Source: PALSA-129 sp963842505 (GTDB taxonomy: Bacteria > Acidobacteriota > Terriglobia > Bryobacterales > Bryobacteraceae). Taken from it: a DNA stretch of 64,000 nucleotides. Shown here one piece after another: positions 36,364-45,539 of the stretch (position 1 is its first letter; each line of letters starts with the position of its first letter). The translations under genes and the position numbers were made by a program. The notes beneath the pieces are model-generated. The model made no database searches. It saw only the letters and a list, made by a program, of their open reading frames with translations, and was not told where the DNA came from. The stretch is from positions 372,001 to 436,000 of the forward strand of contig CAWJGZ010000004.1 in assembly GCA_963842505.1 (NCBI GenBank). The letters run 5' to 3'.

Positions 36364-36465
36364 AGTTTTTCTCCTTGTGCATGTATTGAGATTTCCGCGA
36401 GCCAAGGCGGCTTCGCGGCTCAAGGCAGTATACAGGATTTCCCCGGCAGGCGACGGAGAATGGCG

Positions 36466-39235
36466 CTATTCTGCCCGCAGGGCAGTCATCGGATCGATTC
36501 GGGCGGCGCGCCAGGCGGGCAGAAAAGCCGCGGCCATGGCGACGGCCACCAGAATCAGGAACGCCCCGCTGAACGTCGCCACATCCAGACGCTGCACTCC
36601 ATACAACAACGATTCGACCCACCGCGTGGCAACCCAACTTGCAACCAATCCAACCACCATTCCGGCCGCCACGGGCCGCAGCACCTGGCGAAGAACCAGC
36701 GTCAAAACCTGGCTTCTTCCGGCGCCGAGGGCTATGCGCAGTCCGATCTCTCCCGTCCGGCGGGCCGTCGAGTAGGCCGTGACGCCGTGCAGGCCGATGG
36801 CCGCCAGCAACAGGGCAGAGCCCGCGAACAGCGTCAACAAAGTTGCGAACAGACGCTCCTGGTGGAGACTTTCCTCGATCAGGCGGGTCTGCGTCTTGAC
36901 GTCCGTCATGACAACATCCGGGGCGATGGCGGAGATTGCGCGCCGGACTGGGCCAACCATCGCCAGCGGATCTCCCGTCGTCCTCACCGCGAAAGCCCTC
37001 ATCGTGAACGGATACGAGTTTTCGAAGAGAACAAACACCGTCGGCTCGATAGCCCTGCGGAGGTCATTGAACTTGGCATCGCGGGCGACACCAACCACTT
37101 CCACGTCAAAAACCTTGTCGCCCCCACCGTGCCGCCGGATAATCCGTCCGACGGCAGGCCCGTCACCGCACAACTGCCGGGCTGCCGACTGGTTCAGGAT
37201 TACCACGGGCCGCGCCGACCCGGCATCGTGTGCCGAAAAGGCCCGGCCCGCAACAATCGGCATGCGCATGGTTGTGAAGAACTCCGGGTTGACGGTGTTC
37301 ATCAAGACCCCCAACGGCTGCCAGCCGGTCTCCGACGGAAGAGAGCTCCGTGCTGTTGTTCCAGCCGCCGATGAGAGGATGCGACATGGCCGCCACCGAG
37401 CGAACGCCCGGTGTTGCGGCGATCGATTGCAGAATCGAATCGTATATGGGGCCAGCCTGTTCGGCTTTGAAGCCACGCTGCCCGAAATCGAGGCGGAACA
37501 GTAGAAGGTGGTCGCGCGCAAAGCCGCCGTCCAGGCTGTAAAGATTCCCCAGCGTGCGCAGGAAAAGCCCGGAGCCGGCCAGCAATACCAGCGAGAGCGC
37601 GGCCTGGCCGGCGATCAGCAGCTTGCCGAGGCCGAGCGCGCGGCGCCGCGTGGCGCCGCGCGAGGTGTCCTTGAGATTCGGTGCGATATCGACTCGGGTC
37701 GCCCGCAACGCCGGGGCCAGCCCAAACAGCACCCCTGTCAGCACCGTAGCCAGCAAGGTGAACCCGAGGATGCGCAGGTCCGGAGAAAGATCCAGCCAAA
37801 CGGTGTCAAAGCGAGGGCCGGCGGTCAGTAAACCGGCAACCAGAGGCGCGCCCCACGCGGCGAAGAGCACCCCCGCGGCGGCTCCCAGCGCCGATAACAA
37901 CAGGCTTTCGATGAGGAGTTGCCGGATAATCCGTCCCCGGCTCGCGCCGAGCGAAAGCCGCACCGCCATTTCTCTCTGCCGCGCCGCCGATCGCGCCAGT
38001 TGGAGCGTGGCCATGTTCACGCAAGCCAGCAGGAGCACCACGCCCACCACCACCAACAGGATCAGGAGCGGTCGCCGCACCGTGGCGCGAAGATCATCCA
38101 ATCCCTTTTCGCCGGGCGTCAGAAAGATTCGCGGGTTTTTGGCTTCCTGCAACGCGGGCACTCCGGACGCCGCCAGCGCGCCTCGAAAAACCGCGGTCAA
38201 GCGGGCACTGGCAAGCTCCATCGTCACTCCCGGTTTCCGCCTGGCCATGATCTGAGCCCACCAGTAGTCGGGCGCGGTTTTCGGTTTTCCGGGGGCGCGG
38301 AACTCGTCTGGCGCGATCGTCTCCAGGGCGCTCAAGGTCGCGAAAATGTCCGCGGGGCCGTCGAATCCGGCGTTCGCTATGCCGTGGAACGGGGCTTTGG
38401 TGACGCCCACCACCGTCATCGGGGCTCCGTTCAGCCTGAGCACCTTACCCAATATCGAGGCGTCCCCGTTCAGTGTGCCTTCCCAAAAGCCCTGCGTGAT
38501 CACGATGGCGCTGCCGCCGGGTTGATCGTCGGCGTCAAGCAATCCGCGCCCGAGAGCCATGGACACACCGAGGCCTTCGAAAAAGTTGCCCGAAACCAGG
38601 GTTACGCGTGCTGGCCGGCTGGCGCCGCCTTCGCTCACGCCCGTTTTGTAGAGGCTGTAGAAGCCGAACACCTCCAGGGCATCGGAGGCTCCGGCGCGGA
38701 ACTCGCGGATTGCCGCGAGCGGGAAAGTGTTGTAAGACCGCCTTCCGGTTACTTTGTCTGTTCGGTCGTTGGAGTTTCTCACCCGCACGCCTTTGATGGC
38801 GGAATCGGTCGACGAGTTCACAAACACAAGCTGCCGCGGATCGCGCACGGGCAAGGCCCGTAACAGGACGGCGTTGACCACGGTGAAGATCGCCGTGTTG
38901 GCGCCGATGCCGAGCGCCAGTGAAAGGATCGCGACCAGCGCGAACCCCGGATTGTTGCGCAGCACGCGCAGTGCATAGCGCAGGTCGTGGCCCAACCTCT
39001 CCAGCGGTCCCCAGCCCCACAGATCCCTGCTGGTTTCCTTGAGCAGCATGGCATTCCCGAACTGCCGACTTGCCGCATGGCGCGCTTCTCGGGCGTCCAT
39101 GCCGTTCTCACGGTTCTCTTCCGCTTGCATTTCCACGTGAGACTGCATCTCTTCGGCGAGCTCGCGATCCAAACGGTCGCGCTGGAAGAGAACCGCCAGG
39201 CTGCGGCGAATTTGGCCGAACCAAGCCATCGCCAC
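36466..39235 (-). pseudogene. MacB/FtsX-type duplicated orphan permease (ADOP), frameshifted
   Basis: The complete protein would have about 920 residues. The N-terminus is the acidobacterial leader (MAMAWFGQIRRSLAVLFQRD) and a helical segment, followed by the first FtsX unit (LRYALRVLRNNPGFALVAIL, then LGIGANTAIFTVVNAVLL), a MacB periplasmic domain and the second FtsX unit near the end (GEIGLRIALGAGRSQVLTLV, ending PMTALRAE). At about 37340-37350 the frame changes: one frame continues to nonsense after TELSS, the next resumes at SLPSETGWQPLGVL. One extra base explains it. It may be a real pseudogene or an assembly error. PadR regulator lies directly upstream. Confidence 0.8.
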
Positions 39236-39243
39236 TCCTCTTC

Positions 39244-39591
39244 TTATGCGGGTTGGATTACCCGCTCGATTGCCTCCGACACCCGCCGGTAGCCGGAAAT
39301 CTCAGCGGTAAGCTGCTTTCGTCCTTCCGGCGTCAAGCGATAGATTCTGTTCCGGCGTTTGGGCCCGGCCTGCACCCACTCGGCGGTCACCCAGCCTTTC
39401 AGCAAAATCCGTTGCAGCGCCGGGTAGAGAGAGCCTTCCTCAACCCGCAGCACGTCCTCGGATGTCTGCTGGATGGATTTCGCGATTCCATACCCATGGG
39501 TCGGACCGAGCCGCTTCAGAGTCTTGAGAATCAACATCTCGAGAGTGCCGGGCGGAATCTCGCTTTTCAGCTTTTGATTGTCAGATATCAT
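39244..39591 (-). CDS. PadR-family transcriptional regulator of the permease
   Basis: The 115-residue form starting at 39591 (MISDNQKLKSEIPPGTLEML) is a standard short PadR. The winged helix includes LILKTLKRLGPTHGYGIAKSI, EEGSLYPALQRILLKGWV and KRRNRIYRLTPEGRKQL. PadR genes precede these large permeases throughout Acidobacteria. A longer start at 39606 would add five residues but falls within the operator-like palindrome. Confidence 0.88.
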   Translation of the reverse strand: MISDNQKLKSEIPPGTLEMLILKTLKRLGPTHGYGIAKSIQQTSEDVLRVEEGSLYPALQRILLKGWVTAEWVQAGPKRRNRIYRLTPEGRKQLTAEISGYRRVSEAIERVIQPA

Positions 39592-39613
39592 AGCCTGTCT
39601 ATGCATAGGCTAT
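39590..39613. promoter_or_regulatory. Palindromic operator at the PadR start
   Basis: ATAGCCT (39590-39596) and AGGCTAT (39607-39613) are perfect inverted repeats with 10 bases between them, overlapping the PadR start codon. This is the position and size expected for autoregulation by a PadR dimer. Confidence 0.55.
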
Positions 39614-39692
39614 CCCTGGATGTTGCATTTGTCAATGCCGAAAAACTCCGCGCTGCTGCGGCTTCCCCGCGCCGCGTTACACTGGGTTTTCT

Positions 39693-40868
39693 ATGCCCCA
39701 AAAATATGCTCCTCTGCAGGCGCCGCGCCGCCTGCTTTTCGGCCCTGGCCCCAGCATGGTAGCCCCTCGCGTCTACCAGGCCATGGCGCAGAACGTGGTC
39801 GGCCACCTCGATCCGTTCTTCTTTGAAGTCGCCGATCAGGTCCGCACGCTGCTCGGCTATGCGTTCTCCACCGGCAATACTTTTACCATCGCCGTCTCCG
39901 GCACCGGCAGCGCCGGCATGGAGACCGCGGTTGCGAATTTCGCCGAACCCGGCCGCAAGTTTGCGCTTCTCTCCAACGGCTTCTTCGCCGATCGTATCGG
40001 CGAGATGGCGCGCCGCCAGGGCGCCACGGTGGTGCGCCTGGCCAAAGATTGGGGCGAACCATTCGACGCCCAGGAAGTCCGCGATTTCATCCGCCGCGAG
40101 CAGCCCCACATGGTGGGTTTCGTGCAAGCCGAAACTTCCACCGGCATGTTCAATCAGGCCAAGCCCATCTGCGAAGCGGCCCACGAAACCGGCGCGCTCA
40201 CCATGGCCGATTGCGTGACTTCGCTCGGCGGCATGCCCGTCCTGGTGGACGATAACGGCATTGATATCGCCTATAGCTGCACCCAGAAAGGTCTCGGCTG
40301 CCCTCCCGGCCTCGCGCCCATTACCGTCGGCCCGCGCGCGCTGGAGCGTCTCAAAGCCCGCACCGCGCCCGTGCAGTCCTGGTATCTCGACCTCGAATTG
40401 CTGGACACGTATTATTCCGGCCACCGGTATCACCACACGGCTTCCGCCACGCTCTTCTACGCCTTGCGCGAGGGGCTTGCGATGGTTGCCGAAGAGGGGC
40501 TGGAGAATCGCTGGGAGCGGCACCGCCGCAACCATCTGGCTTTCGTCGCGGGCATCGAAGCCATGGGACTGAGCATGCACATCAAGGACCCAGCCGACCG
40601 CCTGTGGACTCTGAACACCCCGCGCGTCCCCGCAGGCGTGGACGACGCACAAGTGCGCCAGTATCTCCTCAGCCAGTACGGCATGGAGATTGCCGGCGGC
40701 TTCGGCCCGTTGGCCGGCAAAGTTTTCCGCATCGGAACCATGGGCTACGGCTCGACGCGCGAGAACGTGCTGATCATTCTCGAAGCGCTGGAAGCCGCTC
40801 TGAAGCAGCAAGGCTACCGCATCGCCGGCGACGCGCGGGCGGCGGCGGAAAAATCACTGGCTGGGTGA
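39693..40868 (+). CDS. Class V aminotransferase, alanine-glyoxylate/serine-pyruvate type
   Basis: The 391-residue PLP enzyme begins with RRLLFGPGPSMVAPRVYQAM, the usual start of the alanine-glyoxylate aminotransferase group. It has the cofactor motifs VSGTGSAGMETAVAN, TMADCVTSLGGMPV and YSCTQKGLGCPPGLAP, in which the lysine carries PLP. It probably transfers the amino group between alanine or serine and glyoxylate or pyruvate. Conserved ends such as FRIGTMGYGSTRENV are intact. It is divergent from PadR. Confidence 0.9.
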   Translation: MPQKYAPLQAPRRLLFGPGPSMVAPRVYQAMAQNVVGHLDPFFFEVADQVRTLLGYAFSTGNTFTIAVSGTGSAGMETAVANFAEPGRKFALLSNGFFADRIGEMARRQGATVVRLAKDWGEPFDAQEVRDFIRREQPHMVGFVQAETSTGMFNQAKPICEAAHETGALTMADCVTSLGGMPVLVDDNGIDIAYSCTQKGLGCPPGLAPITVGPRALERLKARTAPVQSWYLDLELLDTYYSGHRYHHTASATLFYALREGLAMVAEEGLENRWERHRRNHLAFVAGIEAMGLSMHIKDPADRLWTLNTPRVPAGVDDAQVRQYLLSQYGMEIAGGFGPLAGKVFRIGTMGYGSTRENVLIILEALEAALKQQGYRIAGDARAAAEKSLAG

Positions 40869-40989
40869 ACTTGGTTAAGTGTCAGCGGCGGTTACGACTG
40901 ATGTGACGGGCGTGTCAGGGGAGTGATGGTGGAAACGCGCGGGAAGGCTCCGTCCGTCCCGGTTTATTCAGTTGGAGTATAGTGAGGGC

Positions 40990-42768
40990 ATGAGCACGCC
41001 ACCGTCTACAGCTCCAGAAGCCGAGCAACGGCCGACTGCGAAGCTGGCCGTCGCTTGGCCGGACTACTTGGCTTCCTACGAAGCCTTGGAGCAGCACTTC
41101 CGCGCACAACTTGAAGGGCTCACAAATACGGAAAAGGGTAGCAGGTTCGCGACGTTTGTCCAAAGGCTAGTGCCTCAGACTGAGCGAGGCTCAAGATACG
41201 GCGTTCCGGAACTCAACCCCAAGCGCTCGGACGACCGCGGAGTCGATCTGACCGCGAAGGGTAAAGATGGCACTTCGCTGCTTCACATTCAAGCAAAGCT
41301 CTGGATTGATACAGCCGACGCCATCGATTCAATACTGAGCAAATTCAAAGACTTCTTGTCCACCTACCACCTTGGCGATGGTGATCAGGCTCTGCTACGT
41401 TTTGAGGAAGTCCCTGTCAGTTTTCAAGTTGTGACTTTGTCGTCACTGAACCGAATTCTGGAGAGATATAAGGGCAAGCAATACGCATCCAAGGAGTTCT
41501 TTGAAGCTCTCGTCGGCGAGCAGCGCTTGAACTTCACTGATGGACCGGAGGTCTTCAAGTTACTCAGGAACTCGTATTTGAAGTTGGGAGAAATTCCCAG
41601 AGAACTTCGCGTCACCTTGGTGAGGGCTCCCACCCAGATCGGCAACGTCTACCTTGGCGCAATATCAAGCGATGAGCTGAAGCGCTTGTACGAGGAGTTT
41701 GGCGATGCGCTCTTCTTCGAAAATATCCGAGATTTTCTGGACACCTCAAAATCCACAGAAAGAAGTGGACGGACGACACCCAATCAAGAAATCACTCGAA
41801 CTATCATCAACGAGCCCGAAGTCATGCTGGCTAGGAACAATGGTATCGTGTTTCGGGCCGACGCCATCTCCAGGACCGACTCCGATGAGTCGCTCTTGCT
41901 CACGAGGGGTAGCATAGTCAACGGCTGCCAGACAACAATGTGCATTGTCAACAGCGCCACGCGGACATGTCACGTTCCCGTGAAGTTCGTTGAGACCTCA
42001 AATTCTTGGGATATCGCCAAGGCCGCCAACTATCAGAACTCCGTTGCTGATATCGATTTGGAATTGGCTCGGCATTTGCGCCCCCAGATTGTCAAGCGTG
42101 CGGGGAATATTGCTGGCATACAGATCCTCGACGGCAAAGAATCTGCATTCCAGATTATCGACGCGATCTATAACCGAAGAGTCGCATACGCGGAGACACG
42201 TCTCTTCTACCTCGGCCTGTTCAGCAGGCAACCGAACAACCTCTTTGCCGCGAACTACACCGAAATCGTTCGAGAGGTGATGAGCTGTCTCTACGAGGAT
42301 GATTTCTACGGTCGTCAGATATTCGAGACGCTGTTCGCCTTGCAGAACGCTTGCCAGACCGCCCTCACCGAAGCGCACAAGGTCTTTACAAATCCTACGT
42401 ATGCGGCGATGTTCGAGCGCTTTTACAGAGATGACAGCCCCTCTTATCGGTGCTTCGTTGGTATTTTAGCGCTTTGTGGAGCAGTCGGGGTGAATGTTGC
42501 TGAACGCCTGCCCGACCCTGCGGCGGAAACTGGACGAATGCGAAAATTTCTTTCTGAGGCCGGGCGTATCTTCCAGGAGAGTCCTGAGCGCTTTTCGCGG
42601 TATTACTTGCTAGCTGCGAAAACGTGGATGGGCCTCATGATGGATGCGGGCGGTGATGAAGGTGAAATTCGGCAGTTCATGAATCTGCAAAGCCGGAGCG
42701 CTAATTTCTGGCAGATGTATAAAAAACTTTGCCTTGAAGCTGATCTGGATCAGCAACTCACCAAGTAG
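40990..42768 (+). CDS. AIPR-family abortive-infection protein with a PD-(D/E)xK-like N-terminal domain
   Basis: The ATG at 40990 (MSTPPSTAPEAEQ) follows GTGAGGG. Residues about 20-150 look like a restriction-endonuclease fold of the Mrr kind: ELNPKRSDDRGVDLTAKG, then LLHIQAKLW, with the D-x-G-x-D and QxK residues expected of a nuclease core. From about residue 200 the protein follows the AIPR family: DALFFENIRDFLDTS, an N-x-E-I-x-x-T block, FRNNGI-like MLARNNGIVFRADA and VNGCQTTMCIVNSA. AIPR proteins act in phage defence by abortive infection and often travel alone. Base composition is less GC-rich than the neighbours, so horizontal gain is likely. Confidence 0.82.
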   Translation: MSTPPSTAPEAEQRPTAKLAVAWPDYLASYEALEQHFRAQLEGLTNTEKGSRFATFVQRLVPQTERGSRYGVPELNPKRSDDRGVDLTAKGKDGTSLLHIQAKLWIDTADAIDSILSKFKDFLSTYHLGDGDQALLRFEEVPVSFQVVTLSSLNRILERYKGKQYASKEFFEALVGEQRLNFTDGPEVFKLLRNSYLKLGEIPRELRVTLVRAPTQIGNVYLGAISSDELKRLYEEFGDALFFENIRDFLDTSKSTERSGRTTPNQEITRTIINEPEVMLARNNGIVFRADAISRTDSDESLLLTRGSIVNGCQTTMCIVNSATRTCHVPVKFVETSNSWDIAKAANYQNSVADIDLELARHLRPQIVKRAGNIAGIQILDGKESAFQIIDAIYNRRVAYAETRLFYLGLFSRQPNNLFAANYTEIVREVMSCLYEDDFYGRQIFETLFALQNACQTALTEAHKVFTNPTYAAMFERFYRDDSPSYRCFVGILALCGAVGVNVAERLPDPAAETGRMRKFLSEAGRIFQESPERFSRYYLLAAKTWMGLMMDAGGDEGEIRQFMNLQSRSANFWQMYKKLCLEADLDQQLTK

Positions 42769-43077
42769 GAGTTTCTCCTGGACGCCCGCATTCGTTGGCT
42801 ACGGGCGGTCGGTTTCAGGGACCTCGATCATGAATCGCGCAGGTGACGAGTCCAAGCGAGTTTGGGTTAAGAGAACTCAGTGACAGAGTCGAAAAACGAC
42901 CCTAAGCCCTTGAAGAAACGCGAGCCTGAAAAAGCGAAGATCTGGCGAAGCCCGGCGGATGGCTCACCCAGTTTTTCATGAGATTTCGCGGACCGCAGGC
43001 CCATCCCATCAGGCTACGCAATTTCGAAACCCCTCAATTCCGTGTTGCCCCTTCCCCTGTGGTCAAACGGATGAACC
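42769..43077. other. Intergenic region after the AIPR gene with a doubtful 33-codon frame
   Basis: A GTG near 42880 opens a short lysine-rich frame (MTESKNDPKPLKKREPEKAK) that ends before 42985. There is no ribosome site and no family. Nothing else is seen. The region separates the AIPR gene from the convergent toxin-antitoxin pair. Confidence 0.3.
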
Positions 43078-43440
43078 TCAGACAGGAAGCCGACGTCGCC
43101 GGATTCTTTCACGATCAACCACGACAACCGACCCAGGTAATTCTGCGTGCTCCACCGACATCAGAACGCGCCGCACACAATCCTGGCTTTCGGCTTCGCT
43201 GTAGTTCCCGCCTCGCAGTGGGATCAGCCCCGGTCCAGTCGAGCCTAACTCGGCCAGAAGTCTCGGGGAGTCCAGATCCGCCGTGATGACGACACGGCCA
43301 CTGCGGGCCGCAGACTGAAGAATCTCCGAGTCCGGGCTCCGGTGCATAGAGAGTTCACTTGCATGGACGGCGTCATGGCCTTCGGCTCGCAGCCACCGTG
43401 CCAAGCCCGGTGACAGGGGCATATCGACCAGGAACTTCAC
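43078..43440 (-). CDS. DUF5615 PIN-like toxin
   Basis: The 120-residue protein has the DUF5615 layout: MKFLVDMPLSPGLARWLR with the first acidic residue, HASELSMHRSPDSEILQ and RVVITADLDSPRLL. These aspartates form a PIN-type metal site. The family is the presumed ribonuclease toxin of a type II module with DUF433. It overlaps the upstream DUF433 gene by four bases. Confidence 0.83.
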   Translation of the reverse strand: MKFLVDMPLSPGLARWLRAEGHDAVHASELSMHRSPDSEILQSAARSGRVVITADLDSPRLLAELGSTGPGLIPLRGGNYSEAESQDCVRRVLMSVEHAELPGSVVVVDRERIRRRRLPV

Positions 43441-43661
43441 CGGCTCAGCTCAATTGTCTCGTCTTCCGACAGGCACGCCGCATAGTGTAGAGCCTCGTCG
43501 ATATCGGCCTCCTCCAGGTAGGGATAGGCGCGCAAAATAGACTCCCTGGTCTCCCGGGCCGCCAGCAGACCGAGCAGCCGCGACACCGGGAAGCGGAGAT
43601 TGCGTATGCAAGGCTTACCAGTAGCCACGCTAGGGTTAACCGTGATTCGCTCGAACCGCAT
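43437..43661 (-). CDS. DUF433 antitoxin
   Basis: The 74-residue protein starts MRFERITVNPSVATGKPCIR and has the DUF433 block ITVNPxVxxGKPCIxxxRxPV, then a helix with RESILRAYPYLEEADIDEAL and a short tail. It carries a HTH-like fold and is the usual partner of DUF5615. The next gene starts within its stop (ATGA). The longer open frame upstream to 43886 is noncoding. Confidence 0.85.
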   Translation of the reverse strand: MRFERITVNPSVATGKPCIRNLRFPVSRLLGLLAARETRESILRAYPYLEEADIDEALHYAACLSEDETIELSR

Positions 43662-43744
43662 GGAAAACGTCCTTCCTGATGATACCAACGACATCACCCC
43701 CTTGAAGTCCCCGTCACACCGCCTGGCCACAAACGCGCCTGCGG

Positions 43745-44179
43745 TCAATCCGCCGCGTGGACTGCGGCCAACGATTCCACCACCACCCGGGCTCCCGTTC
43801 GCCCGCAACTGCATGGCCCTGCGTCCGCCAAACCCGCCGGCAACGCGCATTCCGCTACAACGTGCAAGCCGTCCTGCGCCTCGCATTCATAGCCCACCAC
43901 GCGACCGCGCCGATCAAGCAACATCCCATACACCGGCGCCCGGAACATCTCCCACAATGCGTCGCGCTCTCCTTCGCTCAGGAACGGCCGGCCGCTGTAA
44001 TGCAGCACGAATACCGCGCGCCGCGCCCGCGCTCCCGCGGACCACGCGCGCACCAAGTCGTCAAATGAGCCCGCCAGCGCGGCGTGCTCGCCCTTGGCCG
44101 TGGCTGCCCGCGCGGCCGCGAGATCCGGATACAGTGGATGCCGCGGCACCCGATGGGCCTTCCGAATCCGTAATCGCAT
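43745..44179 (-). CDS. Hypothetical protein of about 144 residues
   Basis: The frame has a moderate mix of residues and a plausible alpha/beta core, with AVFVLHYSGRPFLSEGERDA, FRAPVYGMLLDRRGRVVGYE and HVVAECALPAG, then a tail with CSCGRTGARVV. I do not recognise a family. It lies on the same strand as the toxin-antitoxin pair, 83 bases upstream. The opposite strand also has an open frame, which weakens the case. Confidence 0.45.
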   Translation of the reverse strand: MRLRIRKAHRVPRHPLYPDLAAARAATAKGEHAALAGSFDDLVRAWSAGARARRAVFVLHYSGRPFLSEGERDALWEMFRAPVYGMLLDRRGRVVGYECEAQDGLHVVAECALPAGLADAGPCSCGRTGARVVVESLAAVHAAD

Positions 44180-44246
44180 AGCGTCACGGTGGTAGTGTCG
44201 CGAGCGCCCGAATTCTCTCAGGATTCTACGGAGAGCACCGGAAAAA

Positions 44247-44798
44247 TTACCGGCTGGCGGGCGGGATGATGCCGTTCATCCGCGCGTAGACCACGGCTTG
44301 GCCATAGTGGTCGAAACTGTGCCACGTGAGAATGCCGGCAAAACTGCCACGCGCCATCTGGCCTTGTCCGAAGGGACTCTTCAACATGTCCAGTTGGTTC
44401 TTGGAGGTGATAGATAGCGTGGCCTTGTGCGCGTAGGCGAAGGCATCCTTCAGAAAGTTCACCACCTGGTCCTTGGTCTTGATGGAATCGGGACCGTTTT
44501 CGCCGGAGCCGAGATCGACGGGCGCCTTTTCTTCCAGGGCGCCTGCCGAAACCATATATAGAACCGCGGCCACGTGCTTGCACTGTTGGGCAAAGGTGCG
44601 GACGCCCTTGAATTCGCCGGCGGTTGGTGCGAAGTCAAATTTGTCGGCCGGCATGGCTTCAGCCAACGGCACGAACTCGCGCTCGATGCCGGACAACTGG
44701 CCGTCATAGAGACTGGCCACGGTCATTGGATCGGCGGCAAAGGCGGCGGGCGCGGCTAATAGCGTGGACCCGAGCAGAACTGCGAAGATTCGATTCAT
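44247..44798 (-). CDS. Exported DinB-like protein
   Basis: The start MNRIFAVLLGSTLLAAPAAFA is a clean signal peptide. The mature part is a DinB four-helix fold with the histidines at TFAQQCKHVAAVLYM and LTWHSFDHYGQAVVYAR and a middle helix TKDQVVNFLKDAFAYAHKA. Exported DinB proteins are common in Acidobacteria and have no known function. Length 183 residues. Confidence 0.82.
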   Translation of the reverse strand: MNRIFAVLLGSTLLAAPAAFAADPMTVASLYDGQLSGIEREFVPLAEAMPADKFDFAPTAGEFKGVRTFAQQCKHVAAVLYMVSAGALEEKAPVDLGSGENGPDSIKTKDQVVNFLKDAFAYAHKATLSITSKNQLDMLKSPFGQGQMARGSFAGILTWHSFDHYGQAVVYARMNGIIPPASR

Positions 44799-45045
44799 TT
44801 TGTGAAATTTATCCCCCTCGTGCGGACAGTATAACAGAGGAGGAGGAGTTTTCCCCGTCCCTGTTCCTTTTCGGGTGTGCGACATAAGAGTGCATGGCAT
44901 CGCGATTTCCTCGAAAGACAAGCGATTCTGAGCGTACCAACTACTCGGCACAGCGCGGCAAGCCGCAACCAGCGTACTTCTAAAAGAGCCCAAAGGGCGA
45001 AAGATGACAGCTCAGGGCGCGATGCCTGGGTCCAGGTCGCCAATT

Positions 45046-45117
45046 GACCAGCCCCGGAACGGGGCGAAAGGAGCGAGCGGGCCCGGATTCTTACGCCCCG
45101 TTCCGGCGCTAATGGTC
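45046..45117. repeat. Large imperfect hairpin
   Basis: CCGGAACGGGGCG (45054-45066) pairs perfectly over 13 bp with CGCCCCGTTCCGG (45094-45106). The pairing extends to GACCA (45046-45050) and TGGTC (45113-45117) across short unpaired parts. The loop is 27 bases. GC-rich palindromes of this kind occur as dispersed repeats in soil bacteria. Confidence 0.65.
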
Positions 45118-45224
45118 GTGCGCGGGGTTCCCAGTGCTGGCGCACTGGGCTATTCTCTTTCGTCCTACGGACTTGGGCCGCGGAAAAATCTTCGCGGCCC
45201 GCAAAGAAACAAAAACGTAGTAGT

Positions 45225-45470
45225 ACAGAACCGCGAGTGTGAGGGTCTGTGAAAAAATAAGCAATTTATGCAGGGTCCATTTTCGGAGGGGGATGAAAAC
45301 ATCCGCCGAGCCTTCGGCGCTCGATCCTAGAGCCTCTAATCGCGAAATTTTCTCTGCAAAAGTCGCGCCAATTTTGATTCTGCTTAAATCACTTATTTTT
45401 TCACAGTCCCGTCAGCGAGCGGCCAGCTCCAGGCTGCGTGGCGGCCGCTCGTTAACCCTCGCGGTTCTGT
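45225..45470. repeat. 246-bp element with nested terminal inverted repeats (MITE-like)
   Basis: Outer arms CAGAACCGCGAG (45226-45237) and CTCGCGGTTCTG (45458-45469) are perfect inverted copies. Inner arms CTGTGAAAAAATAAG (45247-45261) and CTTATTTTTTCACAG (45392-45406) are perfect over 15 bp. A further hairpin, CGAGCGGCC/GGCCGCTCG, lies at 45416-45451. There is no open frame within it. The structure resembles a nonautonomous transposable element or two insertion-sequence ends left facing each other. Confidence 0.6.
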
Positions 45471-45539
45471 GCCCGGGCCGCGTTTGTCCACTTTACGGAA
45501 TGGCCCAAGGCCGGCGCGAACGAGCGCTAAGATGAAACG

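Larger units (their letters stand above)
44799..45539. other. 741-base noncoding stretch dense in inverted repeats
   Basis: No convincing gene is present. From 44999 the region is a series of hairpins, two of which are listed as repeats. Others are GGGCCGCG/CGCGGCCC (45175-45200) and CCAGTGC/GCACTGG (45131-45148). The text resembles dispersed intergenic repeats or nonautonomous element remnants rather than promoter DNA. Confidence 0.6.
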
